Source: Circinella minor
Lineage: Eukaryota > Mucoromycota > Mucoromycetes > Mucorales > Lichtheimiaceae
Reading direction: 5' to 3'
Assembly: GCA_016758965.1 (NCBI GenBank)
Contig: JAEPRB010000019.1
Span: 124,001-188,000 of the forward strand
DNA: 64,000 bases
Of the stretch, positions 1 to 10,901 are shown in pieces. The notes beneath the pieces were generated by a model. It searched no databases, had not been told where the DNA came from, and saw only the letters and a program-made list of their open reading frames with translations. Each line of letters starts with the position of its first letter. The first letter of the stretch is position 1. Made by a program: the position numbers and the translations under genes.

Positions 1-1849
1 ATAACACCTAATAGATAGTATACATCACCAATGTTCGTACATATTATACGTGAATATTTCTTCTTTAAATGGCTAAAATCAACTTAATAATAACGTTGAT
101 GCTTCTTTATAGATAGTACTGCTGATCCAGCTCACCCTTGTTATTAAAGTTACCTTGGTTAACATCAACTCCCGAAAAGATCAGCCATTATTTTCAAAAA
201 AAAATTATGCTTGTATAGTCAATCCAGGGTCACACCCATCCATTCGCTGAAATATAACGAAAGAAATTAAGTTTCACATACTAAAATTAAGTTAATCTCG
301 AAGAATGTCTAAGATATGGCAACTGTTCTACGTACACAGAAGGTGAGCTTTTTTTTCCCGGGGGGGGGTGGAGTTACGTATCTTTTTTAAGAAAATAACT
401 GTTGTTATTGTGTGTGCAAAGCGAATAAAAATCTTTTTAACAAAATAAGAAAAATAACGTAATACGTATACGAGAGTTCTATGTCATTGGTTTTTTTAAA
501 TGATCAAGTTCACTCATATGAGACCCGTGAAATATAATCGTTGTTTTAAATTTCAAGAAATATATAGATAACATTCACGTAACATTGGAGCAAGTAGAAG
601 ATGAATATTATTTAATATTATTTAGTGTTAAAAAAAACTGAAAAGTAAAAATATCAAGACTGATATTATTTGAAATAATATTCATATGGAAAGATCCCAA
701 GAAGGAATGTTTTGGTTGATCGTTCATCGTAGAGTCGTTATAATTAGTAGGTTATACTGTAATTTACAAAAGAACATTGGATAACCAGCGAAAAATGGTA
801 TTACAGGCTTTTATATTTCTCTTGTTACTGTATATACGTACAACATTTTATGTATTGTTTATCTTACATAATTATGTGTAATTGTACGTGGAAGATAATA
901 TTTTAAATACTTCAAGTTTTATATTCCTTTATTATTGTTTACGGCCGTGCTTTTCGAGAGATAGAAATTAAATACTGCTGTGTATGATAAATTATAACAA
1001 CAATACTATTAGTCTTCTTTCTCTTTACAAATTCAATTTTTTTTTGAAGATGATCCTGTTTAAAAATACAAGAGACATACTTTATTTATTTACTAATATA
1101 CTTGATTAGATACGTATAATAACACCTAACAAAGCATCAAATTCCAAAGCCTGAGAAGTTATGCATATGTATATGGTCTCGATTTTCTTTTCATGTACTC
1201 AATGTTATTATCATAAGCACTAACGTGACAGTGGGATCTACTAGCTCGAACAAATAAAAACCTCTAATAAATTCTACAGAATAAACTTTACTTTAAACAA
1301 TAAATATTTAAGAAGATCACCATCACCATTATAATTGATAAGATAGAGACTTATATTGAGGGTATTTTTATGGGATATATATTGATATGTAGATTACTCT
1401 GACTGCCTCAAAAAGTATGAGTTATCAAGAAAATATACAGAATATATCAAATTATCACTATTTCTCAAAAAACTGATAACTAAAATCATAATTCTTAGTC
1501 TAGAGACTCTTTTACATTTGAACAGTTTATCAATATTCTTTATAAGAAATAAAAGCCTGTATATCTTTTAATTTATCATTTATTATATATATATAATTAA
1601 ATACACTAGAATTTATTTGTATGTGATATTGTGTCACGTACACTATAAATTGTGTAAGTATCTTTTTTGCTGAGCAGAGAAGATAGCTATTAGCATAAAA
1701 TAACTTTTTTTTTTTTTTTTTTGGTGTAGGAGACAAGTCACGCCAACATCATTCGCTGAGAATCTTGAAAAGGCTTTTTCTCTTTCTCTTCTCTTTTTTT
1801 CTCTATCTTTTTCTTTTTTTACTCCATACTTTTTTTTTTTTTGAAAAAC
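1..1849. other. AT-rich intergenic, no gene seen
   Basis: No reading frame with coding character is visible on either strand. The last ~75 bases (about 1765-1840) are a CT-rich tract with T runs directly before the start codon of the SR-protein gene and probably hold its core promoter. Confidence 0.5.
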
Positions 1850-3837
1850 ATGTCTTACTACGGTGACCGTGATCGCGATCGAGGTAGCAGTCGTCGCCCT
1901 TCTCGTAGACTTTATGTCGGTAAGTTTGACTTTAAAAGATTACAAATATATAATAGATTGAAAGGAAAAAAAAAGGAAAAAAAAAAGAAAAACATCCGGT
2001 CCGTTATGTATATAATTATTCATATATTGTTATCTAATGATAATAGGAAACTTGAATCGTTATGTACGTGAACGTGATGTCGATCGTCTCTTTGGCAAGC
2101 TTGGAAGAATTAATGATCTTGCATTGATGGTAAACATTATATAAATTATAAAGATATATAACTATATATACTTGCTTTTTACAGACAATAATAAAATAAA
2201 TTCTCATCTTTGTTATTTTTAATTTTAATAGTCAAATTTCGCCTTTATTGAATACGATGTAAGTTTTATTTTTAAAATCTTTTATTCATTTAAAAATAAC
2301 AGGGATAATAATAATAATAATAATAGAATAACTTGATATTAACATATATTATTATTATTATTATTATTTTAGGATGAACGGGGTTCGTTTCATTCTCTTT
2401 GCTTGTAGCGATATTTTTTTTGGTGATATGATATATTTTAGTTTGGGTGTGGGCCGGTGATGAACTACTTTTTTTTTAGCGCTTCCGTTTTCTTTTTATA
2501 TTTGTGTTCGGTGCTTTTTATTTGTCTGCCGCGTAAAAAAAAAAAGAAGGAAGAGCTCTTTCATTGCTGGCCAGGATGCGTTTTATCATTATTGTTGTTG
2601 GTGATGAAAAAAAAAAAAAACGCAACGCACACACACACAGATACATAATATTATTTTACGGGGAAATAATTTGAAATTGGTTGAAGCAACGGTTCCGATA
2701 ACACAAAATCTCTCTCTTCTCTTCTCTCTCTCTCCAAAATGCAGACGCCGAAGATGCCGTTAGAAACCTTCACGGAACACGTTTGGAAGGTGATCGTATT
2801 ATTGTAAGTTTTTATTTATTTATTTATAAAAATGTTTATCATTATTTTTTATAGTATACTAATTGATTATAATATATATATATATATAATGAATATAGGT
2901 CGAATTCGCCAAAAATAAGCCACGTAATAATAATAATGGTCGAGGTGGTAATGGTTATGATCGTCCCCGTCGTAATGAACGATTTGGTGAACGTTGTTAT
3001 AATTGTGGTGAAGTTGGTAAGTTTATATTTATAATTGATGCCATATATATATATCATTATGTAGCAAAAGAAAAAAAAAGGGGGGGGTCATTTGACTGAA
3101 TTAATATATATGTAAAAAATGACACCTCTTAAACATTTATTTTGAATAAAAAAATTGTTATTGTTATATAGGTCACATGTAAGTTATAATTATTTATATT
3201 GTCATTATATATTATATTTTAACAATACTAACAATTTCTTATTATTATTATAATTATTATTAAAATGGAATTAGTTCAAGAGAATGGTAAGGAAATAATT
3301 ATTTTGATTATGCAATTAGAAAAGGAGACTAAATTAAATATTTGTTATTTTTAATAGTTCTTTGCCCAAAGGAAGGTAAATATAGATTTAAAAAAAAGTA
3401 AGAATTCGTTTATACATATTAAATATTGATATTATAATCTAGTGGTGAACGTGCCATGAGATTTGAAGAAAACCGTTGTTTCGAATGTGGTCAACCAGGT
3501 CATATGGCCCGCGATTGTCCGTAAGTGTCTAAAAAAGATTTGTTCTCTTTTCATGTGAGATGTATTTTATGATTGGAATGTGTATATATTAATTATCTTC
3601 TCCCCTGAAATTTTTATTAGTGACCGCCAAGGTAGTAGTGGTGGTGGTAATGGTGGAGGTGATCGAGGGGACAGAAGAGGAAGAGACAGAGATGGTGACC
3701 GAGAAAGAGATAGAAGACGTTCTCGATCTCCTCGTTCTCGTAGTCCTGCTCGTCACTCAAGAAGATATTCTGGTGAACGTGAAGATCGTAGTCGTTATGG
3801 TCCTGATGAAGATCGATTTGATGACAATTATAGATAA
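1850..3837 (+). CDS. RS2Z-type SR splicing factor (RRM, two CCHC knuckles, RS tail)
   Basis: This encodes a nuclear pre-mRNA splicing regulator of the SR family. Eleven exons: 1850-1919, 2047-2129, 2232-2258, 2373-2382, 2745-2803, 2899-3016, 3172-3178, 3275-3286, 3358-3375, 3443-3520, 3621-3837. They sum to 699 nt, or 232 aa plus stop, with frame intact at every junction. Seen: an N-terminal RRM with RNP2-like RRLYVGNL and RNP1-like SNFAFIEYD; two zinc knuckles, CYNCGEVGHISREC and CFECGQPGHMARDC, both CX2CX4HX4C; then a Gly/Asn-rich linker and an RS/RD tail with RSRSPRSRSP. Two knuckles after one RRM is the RS2Z architecture known from plants. Four exons are microexons (10, 7, 12, 18 nt). The donor after exon 4 is a weak GTTCGT. 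Start is the first ATG after the CT tract. Splice sites are predicted, not observed. Confidence 0.9.
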
Positions 3838-4997
3838 GTTTATTATATTCATATATGAAATAAAAACTTTTCTCTCAAACCAAACGCACAAAGTATATTT
3901 CAAAAGCAAAAAAAAAAAAAATTACAAAAATATAAAAATATAATTGATTAAAAATTGGTGTCTCTCCAATTTATTTCTCCCTCTCTCTCTTTCAGACACA
4001 CAAACACTAAAAAAATATATATACACGAAAACCCCCTTTCAATTATACTTTTTTCCATGTAATCCTTTCTTCTATGTTGAAAGTTTTAAAATGAAAATAA
4101 AACCATACTCCGTTTCCAAAGAAATCTTTATTTTATTCAATATTTATTATAACAAACATTAAAAGGAACATTATTCTAAAAGTGAAAAAGTATTGATCTA
4201 TATAGTTTATTTTTGACTATTCTATTTAAGGATAGTAGGTATAAGATTTTAATGATTTGTTCGTTTCGCTGTTATTGATATCCTCTGTTCGGGCTGCTCC
4301 CATGGAAACTGATAATCACTACAGCCAATCAATTCCACTTGACAGCTACAACCATTACAATTGACATAGTAAATCATTTGATTGTGACTTATCGTTATAT
4401 CGATACTAAAAATGATTAGCGTTTATATTAATTAAGAAGAAGCCTTTAATATAATACGTAACATATTATAAACAAATCTTAATATTGATCACCCTATATA
4501 GACTATTACAAAAATGTCATTACGTTTTTCTTTTCTCTCTGCCCCCTCTTATTGTCTCTAAAAAAATAGTATTCAATAAAAGTTTAACCTATCTTTACCC
4601 ATTAGTAAACGACCCAATATTTTATATTTATTAAGCTCTATACAGAGAACTAATCCAACTTTATTTAACAATATATCCAAATTTAAGAATGATAACATCC
4701 ACTTGTTGTTCCAAATCCCGGGGAGAGGGATTAAATAGCGAATTGTGCTTTATATTAACTCACTTTTAAACTTGATCATTTATATATATATAAGAAATGT
4801 GGGTGGAGATTTTCAGGGTTTTATAGACGTGGACTAGACACCCCAATAAAACTGCAAGGTAAATTTATTTGATCTTTAAACGCACCAGTATCATGTGCTA
4901 ATAAAGTTTTATGTTTCTTTATGTTGAGTGATTTGGTTAAAGTGGTGAAAAATAAAAAACAACATTTTCAGTTATTAAAGAAATGATTTTTTAAGAG
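3838..4997. other. 3' flank and intergenic
   Basis: AT-rich DNA after the SR gene. The first ~300 bases have A-rich stretches typical of a 3' UTR. No gene or structured element is recognised before the inverted repeat begins. Confidence 0.4.
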
Positions 4998-5492
4998 TAG
5001 CTTCTGAAAAAGTGTCAGTGCTATTTTTGCAATTTTTTAAGAAGATTATCTGTATGCGCGTAGTTCAAGGGAACGTTGCTTATTGTTTTATTAAATGTTA
5101 TATATTCTACGTTGTTTCTGGGAAACTCGATTATTCTATTGTATTTTTGGTATTTGTAGAATAGCTTATTTATATTTTTACCAATGGCTGTAACTGCAAT
5201 AATGGATTAAAACAGCAGCAGCTCTTTATCGTTCGAACTTATTCGTTTCGCTTCTGTCGTTGTATGTGCGCCACTGTAAAGTTAGGAAGAGAAAGAAAAC
5301 TTTTTTTGTAGTTATGTATTCAATTTTAACACCACACTTTCCTAGCTACTGTTTACAAGTGTTGCTATTGATTCAGTTATTGGAAATCTTATCAACTAAA
5401 ATCTGTCAGATCATTATACCATAGTAACCAGTACGTAATTAAATTTCTATCTTAGGTTTTACATACATTAGGTACTTTATATGAACATGTAA
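4998..5492 (+). repeat. Left arm of ~500-bp inverted repeat
   Basis: The sequence starting GTAGCTTCTGAAAAAGTGTC returns, reverse-complemented, at 6704-7204. Identity is high but not complete, with scattered substitutions such as a GCTCGAACAATAAAGAG/CTCTTTATCGTTCGAAC difference. The inner end is near GAACATGTAA. The arm contains a short frame reading MRVVQGNVAYCFIKCYIF that ends at about 5162; the same peptide is encoded by the other arm on the minus strand. Confidence 0.85.
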
Positions 5493-5838
5493 TTAATAGA
5501 TTCTGTTATTCATATATAGTCTATAAATTTATATCTAGGCTATATTGTCTATATTGACTTAACTATCTAAAAAGCTTGTAAAGCTTCTAGTCTTAGAATT
5601 AAATAACATCTATATGGAGATATATAGAGAAGCTGCATCAATATACTAGGGGGTTCGCCTATATGCCTATATTGTCCTATATAGACCTAGTTTTCTCTTT
5701 ATATGTAGAGCAAAGTAACTACGTATTTTACTTTTGCCGATGCTTTTAGACACTTAAAAAAAGGCTGCATAAATTTCCATTACCCTAATAACAATCATTT
5801 TCATGTTGATATTGTCTTTACTAATAACTTTGACAGTT

Positions 5839-5875
<37 letters not shown>

Positions 5876-6299
5876 AAGTTCATTTTATTGTCCTGCGCGA
5901 CTAATTATGCAAAGTAAAACAAAGTATGTATATGTGTGTGTGTGTCACCATGGCAAGATCGCTAAAATTATTATTCCCTTTTTTCTTCTTCACTTTGCTT
6001 TTGCTTGTCTACATCATATAAAAAAAGCAAGCATTGATGCATGATAAAGGCTGTTACCATTGTATCGGATTTCAAAAAAAAAGTATAAAAAGGGTCTTTT
6101 TTTCAGAGCTTTTTCTTTTTCTTTTTTTTTTTCTTACACCAGAACCAACCCGGTAAGTACTACTTTTTTTTTCCTTCTTCCCCCAATAGATCATGTATCT
6201 ATTTTCTCCTACATTTTTTCCTTTTATCGATTATTTTTTCTTTTTTACGGTTTTATTATACAAGTTATTTACTTTTGACGATTTTTATTCTTTTTAAGG

Positions 6300-6363
6300 A
6301 AACGATACCACGAACGATACCACGAACGACGCGACGAGCGACACCACGAACGATTCGACGCGA
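6300..6363 (+). repeat. Degenerate ~12-base tandem repeat
   Basis: Repeats of ACGATACCACGA and variants (ACGACGCGACGAG, ACACCACGAACG). In one frame it reads as repeated N-D-T-T, in another as T-I-P-R. It is preceded by TTTTTAAG (acceptor-like) and followed by GGTAAGT (donor-like), so it could be part of an exon, but no complete gene could be built around it. Confidence 0.5.
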
Positions 6364-6404
6364 CAATCTTCTTTAAAAGGTAAGTGCATTTGAAAGGTAA
6401 GTAC

Positions 6405-6520
6405 TCTTTACTATCTTTGGATAGTAAAGGGAGCCGATGATCCAGTTATCAACTGAGGAGGTCGGGTCCTGACGCAATGCCACCTCCACGTGGTAGGACC
6501 TGTCCACGTAGCTTTTGTTT
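6405..6520 (+). ncRNA. Possible structured RNA block
   Basis: Two adjacent stems can be drawn: a 9-bp perfect hairpin TTTACTATC/GATAGTAAA at ~6407-6429, and GGTCCT/AGGACC enclosing CCAC/GTGG at ~6464-6500. The block is clearly GC-richer than its surroundings and sits just after donor-like sites. It resembles no snRNA, tRNA or SRP RNA I can name. It may simply be part of the transposable element. Confidence 0.25.
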
Positions 6521-6703
6521 TTTCGAAAAAAAAAAAAAAACAAAAGTTGCGGCCAAGAGCATTGCAATTTTTATAATAAATATTTTATCATAATGTGTTT
6601 GTGAACCATTGGGAGTTTTGCTTAAAATGATTCCTTTCTGTATTTTTACTTTATTATTAATAATATCGTTTTAAAAATGTATTGTCGTCTCTTTTATAAT
6701 AAT

Positions 6704-7204
6704 TTACATGTTCATATAAAGTACCTAATGTATGTAAAACCTAAGATAGAAATTTAATTACGTACTGGTTACTATGACATAATGATCTGACAGATTTTAG
6801 TTGATAAGATTTCCAATAATTGAATCAATAGCAACACCTGTAAACAGTAGCTAGGGAAGTGTGGTGTTAAAATTGAATACATAACTACAAAAAAAAGTTT
6901 ACTTTCTCTTCCTAACTTTACAGTGGCGCACATACAACGACAGAAGCGAAACGAATAAGCTCGAACAATAAAGAGCTACTGCTGTTGTAATCCATTATTG
7001 CAGTTACGGCTATTGGTAAAAATACGTATAAATAAGCTATTCTACAAATACCAAAAATACAATAGAATAATCGAGTTTCCCAGAAACAACGTAGAATATA
7101 TAACAATTAATAAAACAATAAGCAACGTTCCCTTGAACTACGCGCATACAGATAATCTTCTTAAAAAATTGCAAAAATAGCACTGACACTTTTTCAGAAG
7201 CTAC
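6704..7204 (-). repeat. Right arm of ~500-bp inverted repeat
   Basis: Reverse complement of 4998-5492, ending GCACTGACACTTTTTCAGAAGCTAC. The sequence just outside is CACTGTTGGGGCTC on the right and AATGATTTTTTAAGA on the left, so the outer flanks differ. The frame ending FLVFVE on the minus strand (7309-7037) runs past the arm edge. That suggests the right copy may be the longer original and the left copy truncated. Confidence 0.85.
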
Positions 7205-7993
7205 ACTGTTGGGGCTCATCATTATTGGTATAAACATAAAAGCGACAATGTTCCTCCAATGGGGGAAAATAGATTTTGGGTACAACAAAATAACCTCTAA
7301 TACAAGCATATCCTTTCATAACAAAGCATTGTTAGGGCCAAATGCACTGACATTTGAATAGATTCAGCGTGCTTATATTTCACAAAACCAAATACTTTAA
7401 AATCCATGTACTGTTACGATCATCTTGTCAACAAAAATATGATGTTACAATTAAACGTAAACTATGTATATTAAACTGGCCATGTAAGCAAATAAAGTTC
7501 ACTCATAAATGAACTAGACCATTTTCTAAAATTATTGGTTCGCTCTATTAATTGAAAAATTAGGGCGTTGTATTTAATAAAAAGTCTTTGCAATCATCGT
7601 TGAAAATTTTTGTCATTTTATATGACTGAAAAACCAATCTTTTTATGATTAAAGTTTTTCCCTTTATTGAAAAAGAAAATGTTCAGGTCACCACATTTGT
7701 TAATGTTCATGTACATTCCGATTTAATGTGAGAAAGTAGAGTGCTGTCTTAGATATTAAAAACCATCATTTGTATAAAATTTCGCAAGCAACATCCCAAA
7801 AAGAAGAAAGCTGTATGCAGTACGTCCGTTTTATATCATATACCTACTATTTTCGATCGGCAATTTCTCCCATTTACGGTAGTATGTGAATCATCTTCCC
7901 AAAGTGTTTCAAATCCGTCATCGATATTGATCGCATGACAACAGCCTAATCCCTTTTTTTTTTCGCTCCGATTAAACACACTTTTCATCTTTT
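7205..7993. other. Intergenic and upstream region of 7994 gene
   Basis: AT-rich, no gene supported. A T-rich tract ending about 7965 precedes the next start codon. Confidence 0.4.
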
Positions 7994-8902
7994 ATGCCGC
8001 CTCATACAAGACGACCCTTAGTTTGGATACCTGCTGTATTCGTAACTATTTTAGTTTTTCTTGTTGCTTATTTATTCACTGCTACACACAACTCCATTGC
8101 TCTTCCCATTAATAATAAAAACAATTTCAAAATGACGGGTTCATCATTTCAACTTATTCTTCGAGAAGGTATCACAGGTGGTTTTGCAAGTCCTACTGTT
8201 AAGTAAGTATATTTAGTCGAAGTTGTAAGAAATAAAAAATGACTACGATAAGCTTATCAAACAAAAGCAAAGAAAAGAAAAAAGAATATATTTATTACAA
8301 AAAAAAAAGGTAATGTTATATACTCACCATTTTGAATTACTTTTTTGAAATTGTAGAAAAGTGATTGAAATCAAAGGTGATAGTAACTCTGGAGCAACAC
8401 TTCTTCATGCCAACTTGAAACCTGAAAGTAAAAATGACTATGTAACTCAAACGGGTGCTGTGTCCACGTAAGTTGTTTTTTTTCTTCCTATCTTCCTTAA
8501 AAAGAAATTACTTTCTTCCCACACAACTTATGTCATAATGTTTCTATAGTGAGCAAATTACAACTTTATTATCTGCTATCAAAGATCAATTACAAAATCT
8601 ACCAACTGAAGAACCTGTTGGAAGTGAAGATATTTATGGATTAGATACATCCATCTTGTTTTTCGCTGATGGATTTCAATGGGGAAATGGTAAAAACAAA
8701 TTCTTTTTATACATTATTTTCTTTTCGAATAACTTAATGTTATATCATATCAATAAATAAATAAATCAATTTAGGTGGACCTGAAGGATGTACTGGAGGT
8801 GAATCTACACGACAAGCAACACCAGAACAAAAACAAATTTTTGCCTCACTTGTTGAATTAATCAATAATTTCGGTACTCAACATGCTACTATTGCTGCTT
8901 AA
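7994..8902 (+). CDS. Unknown 195-aa membrane-anchored protein
   Basis: Four exons, 7994-8202, 8357-8467, 8550-8689 and 8775-8902, sum to 588 nt (195 aa plus stop) with good GTAAGT/GTAAAA donors and TAG acceptors. Seen: a short basic N-terminus, then one hydrophobic segment at about residues 10-30, which fits a signal anchor or uncleaved signal peptide. A ~160-residue soluble part follows, with SFQLILREGI near residue 50, a Gly/Ser-rich turn (KGDSNSGATLL), an ILFFADGFQWGNGG segment, and a Cys in EGCTGGES. I do not recognise a family. The regular exon structure and an AATAAA at 8972 support a real gene. Topology with the bulk of the protein outside the cytosol is inference. Confidence 0.75.
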
Positions 8903-10309
8903 ATTTTTCTTTTTTTGAAAATGATTGATATGTTAATAAAAGACAACTTTTGTTTGTATTCTGATTATTACAATAAATAAAGTATTAAACTTCAAGCTTC
9001 ACTCTCGTTAATGTTAATGTTGTTGTTATTTCCTTTTTTTTTTTTGCTCATGCTGTAAGTCGGGTGTATTAAACGTGGGTGTTTAAACTTGCAAATTTAT
9101 TTATTAGGTTGCTCAACAACAATTACACAGAACGACCACTTGCTCATTGTATGTTGAACATATTTAAATATTTTGTTACGTACATCACAACTTACTGTCA
9201 AACAACTTTAATTAACCATGTCTCACGTATATTAACCAATTTATTTTTTGACGTTGATGGCATTATAAGAACTTTTATACAGAAATAGAATGCAAATATG
9301 GTCCATACATACATTTATTATTATTACTTTGAAAGAATATTATTATGTCATTTTACACATCTTCACTTGAAAAACAAACACTCATACCTCATTTTTATAT
9401 AAAACAGTCGAAATATACGGAAACAATGGAATAACACTGCAAATGGGTGTTGCTGGAAGTATTCCTCTTATTCGCAGACTCTATCTAATCATTTTGCACA
9501 TATCGTGGTATAGGTAAAATAAATCACATATAAGGATTGGTTAAAAATTGTTGATTTTCGTGTTGGTCTCCTCACTTTCAACCAAAGTTGCTCCAAATCA
9601 TAATTATACATATAAATAGAAGTCTTAATGGTAAATAATTTACATAAACCATGTATATATATTTATAATTATTTTCTTTTACTAACTTTTCAAACGAACT
9701 TAACCATCTTCCATACTAGTATTGTACATATATATATAGTATTCAAGCATCTTCATTTATATTAAAATTCAGCATTATCATATTGCTATAATATATTAGA
9801 CCCTTCTTTTTGTAATTGAACAGCAAATTGTGTCCGGAGATAAGGTTAGAACAGTTTTGATAATAAGCAAGATACGGCGTAGTTTGTCATCAACGTTAGT
9901 CGAGACGCCGTGTTATAAGTTATCCTATCTGTAACAACACATGTCGAAAATGTGATAAGTTCGCAAAAATTAAACGAAACTGGATCAATATATAAATTTA
10001 ATCAATACACGTTAAATACAAGTCCCAATTACCGTCCTCATAAATCACAAAAAAAGTAAGGAAGTATATTATTCAAAAGCACTAGTCTCTTGAAGATTAT
10101 TAGCTTTTTATTCCTTTGTCGGTTTATATGTAAATGTGAAATTTCAAAAAATTATAATAGAAGTATGAATATAAGTATTAATATGAACTGTATGTAAAAA
10201 TTGATATTGCATGAAATGTATGATAAAACGTTTTTGTAAAATATGTTATAGTATGTAATAATAATGTGGTAACGTATAGAATAAGAAAAATTTATAAGGG
10301 GTAAAAAAA
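8903..10309. other. Intergenic
   Basis: The first ~100 bases are the 3' flank of the preceding gene. The rest is AT-rich, with no supported gene, RNA or repeat. Confidence 0.4.
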
Positions 10310-10615
10310 TTAGTTGCTTTTTTGTTGTTTGTTAGAGGATTCATTTGAAGAAGAAGGTGATGATCCAGATAATGATTTGTTGTAATAAATGGAAGCAGAA
10401 AGTATAACGCGACGGCGGTTAGACTTTGCTAAGGGTATCGTGGTGCTTGTAAACAGCTCAGAGGTTCTTCTCATCTTTAACATAATAGCGATAGCTAATT
10501 CAAACAAGGGTGTCTGTAATGGTGTAAGATCATTACGACGATATATTCAACAATGAAGCGAAGTTATTGATCCACATGCTTATCCGCGGAATACTAAGGA
10601 CAGACGATAGCATAG
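10310..10615 (-). pseudogene. Short coding remnant, unknown
   Basis: On the minus strand a frame reading NDLTPLQTPLFELAIAIM and ending in a Ser/Asn/Gln-rich tail with stop at 10310 is joined upstream by a second frame beginning MRSTMLSSVLSIPRIS (ATG near 10625). The two are offset by a frameshift near 10535-10550, and the only possible intron there would be ~23 bases, which is too short. No family recognised. It abuts the LTR-like block. Confidence 0.3.
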
Positions 10616-10624
10616 TTGAGCGCA

Positions 10625-10901
10625 TGGTTGGATATAGAAATATTAGGATATATATTCTATGTAGAAATGTTAATCATTGATATTTAGATATATATTAGTT
10701 AGACGTAATTAGCCCCTGATATTCCGACGTATATAAATAAAGGATTTCCTGACAACTAGGAAACAGTAATCGTTTTTGTTCATATATACATTCGGGCCCT
10801 CTTTCTATTTCTATATAATTAAGCTTCCTCACACTGACCGACAGAACCCGATTGTAAGTATACAGTAACTGGTCATGCGCTATTACAGTGTCATCCTAAC
10901 A
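10625..10901 (+). mobile_element. Possible solo LTR
   Basis: A ~280-base block that starts TGGTTGGATATAG and can be ended at CTAACA. It has a TATA-like CGTATATAAATAAAGG at ~10727 and a GC-richer, moderately structured 3' half. These are LTR-like properties, but no second copy lies in the window and no target duplication is obvious. TGGTTGGATATA recurs just outside the right end at ~10919. Speculative. Confidence 0.3.

Larger units (their letters stand above)
5493..6703. mobile_element. Interior of the inverted-repeat element
   Basis: About 1.2 kb between the arms. It holds a 34-base A run (5841-5874), a CT-rich promoter-like stretch (~6100-6175), three GTAAGT donor-like motifs (~6152, 6380, 6398), a short ACGATACCACGA-type tandem array (6300-6363), and a GC-richer stem-forming block (6405-6520). 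No transposase is recognisable. Together with the arms this looks like a foldback or non-autonomous DNA element, but no target-site duplication was evident at the outer edges. Confidence 0.5.

Noticed and set aside
1530..1736. Minus-strand Lys-rich short frame
   Set aside because: Created by an A/T homopolymer and AT-rich DNA. No homology or splice logic.
6060..6278. 72-codon Phe/Ser-rich plus-strand frame
   Set aside because: Its open frame comes from CT-rich, T-rich promoter-like sequence, and it crosses a perfect GTAAGT site.
6405..6520. C/D-box snoRNA (GATGAT and CTGA boxes)
   Set aside because: The boxes are too close and no terminal stem joins them. Kept only as a generic structured block.
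4998..7204. Idea that the inverted repeat is an LTR retrotransposon
   Set aside because: LTRs are direct repeats, whereas these arms are inverted and no pol domain lies between them.
9079..9288. Open plus-strand frame with a stretch reading YTERPLAHCMLNIF
   Set aside because: It faintly resembles the end of a protein kinase domain, but no other kinase motif, splice partner or coding character surrounds it. Treated as chance.
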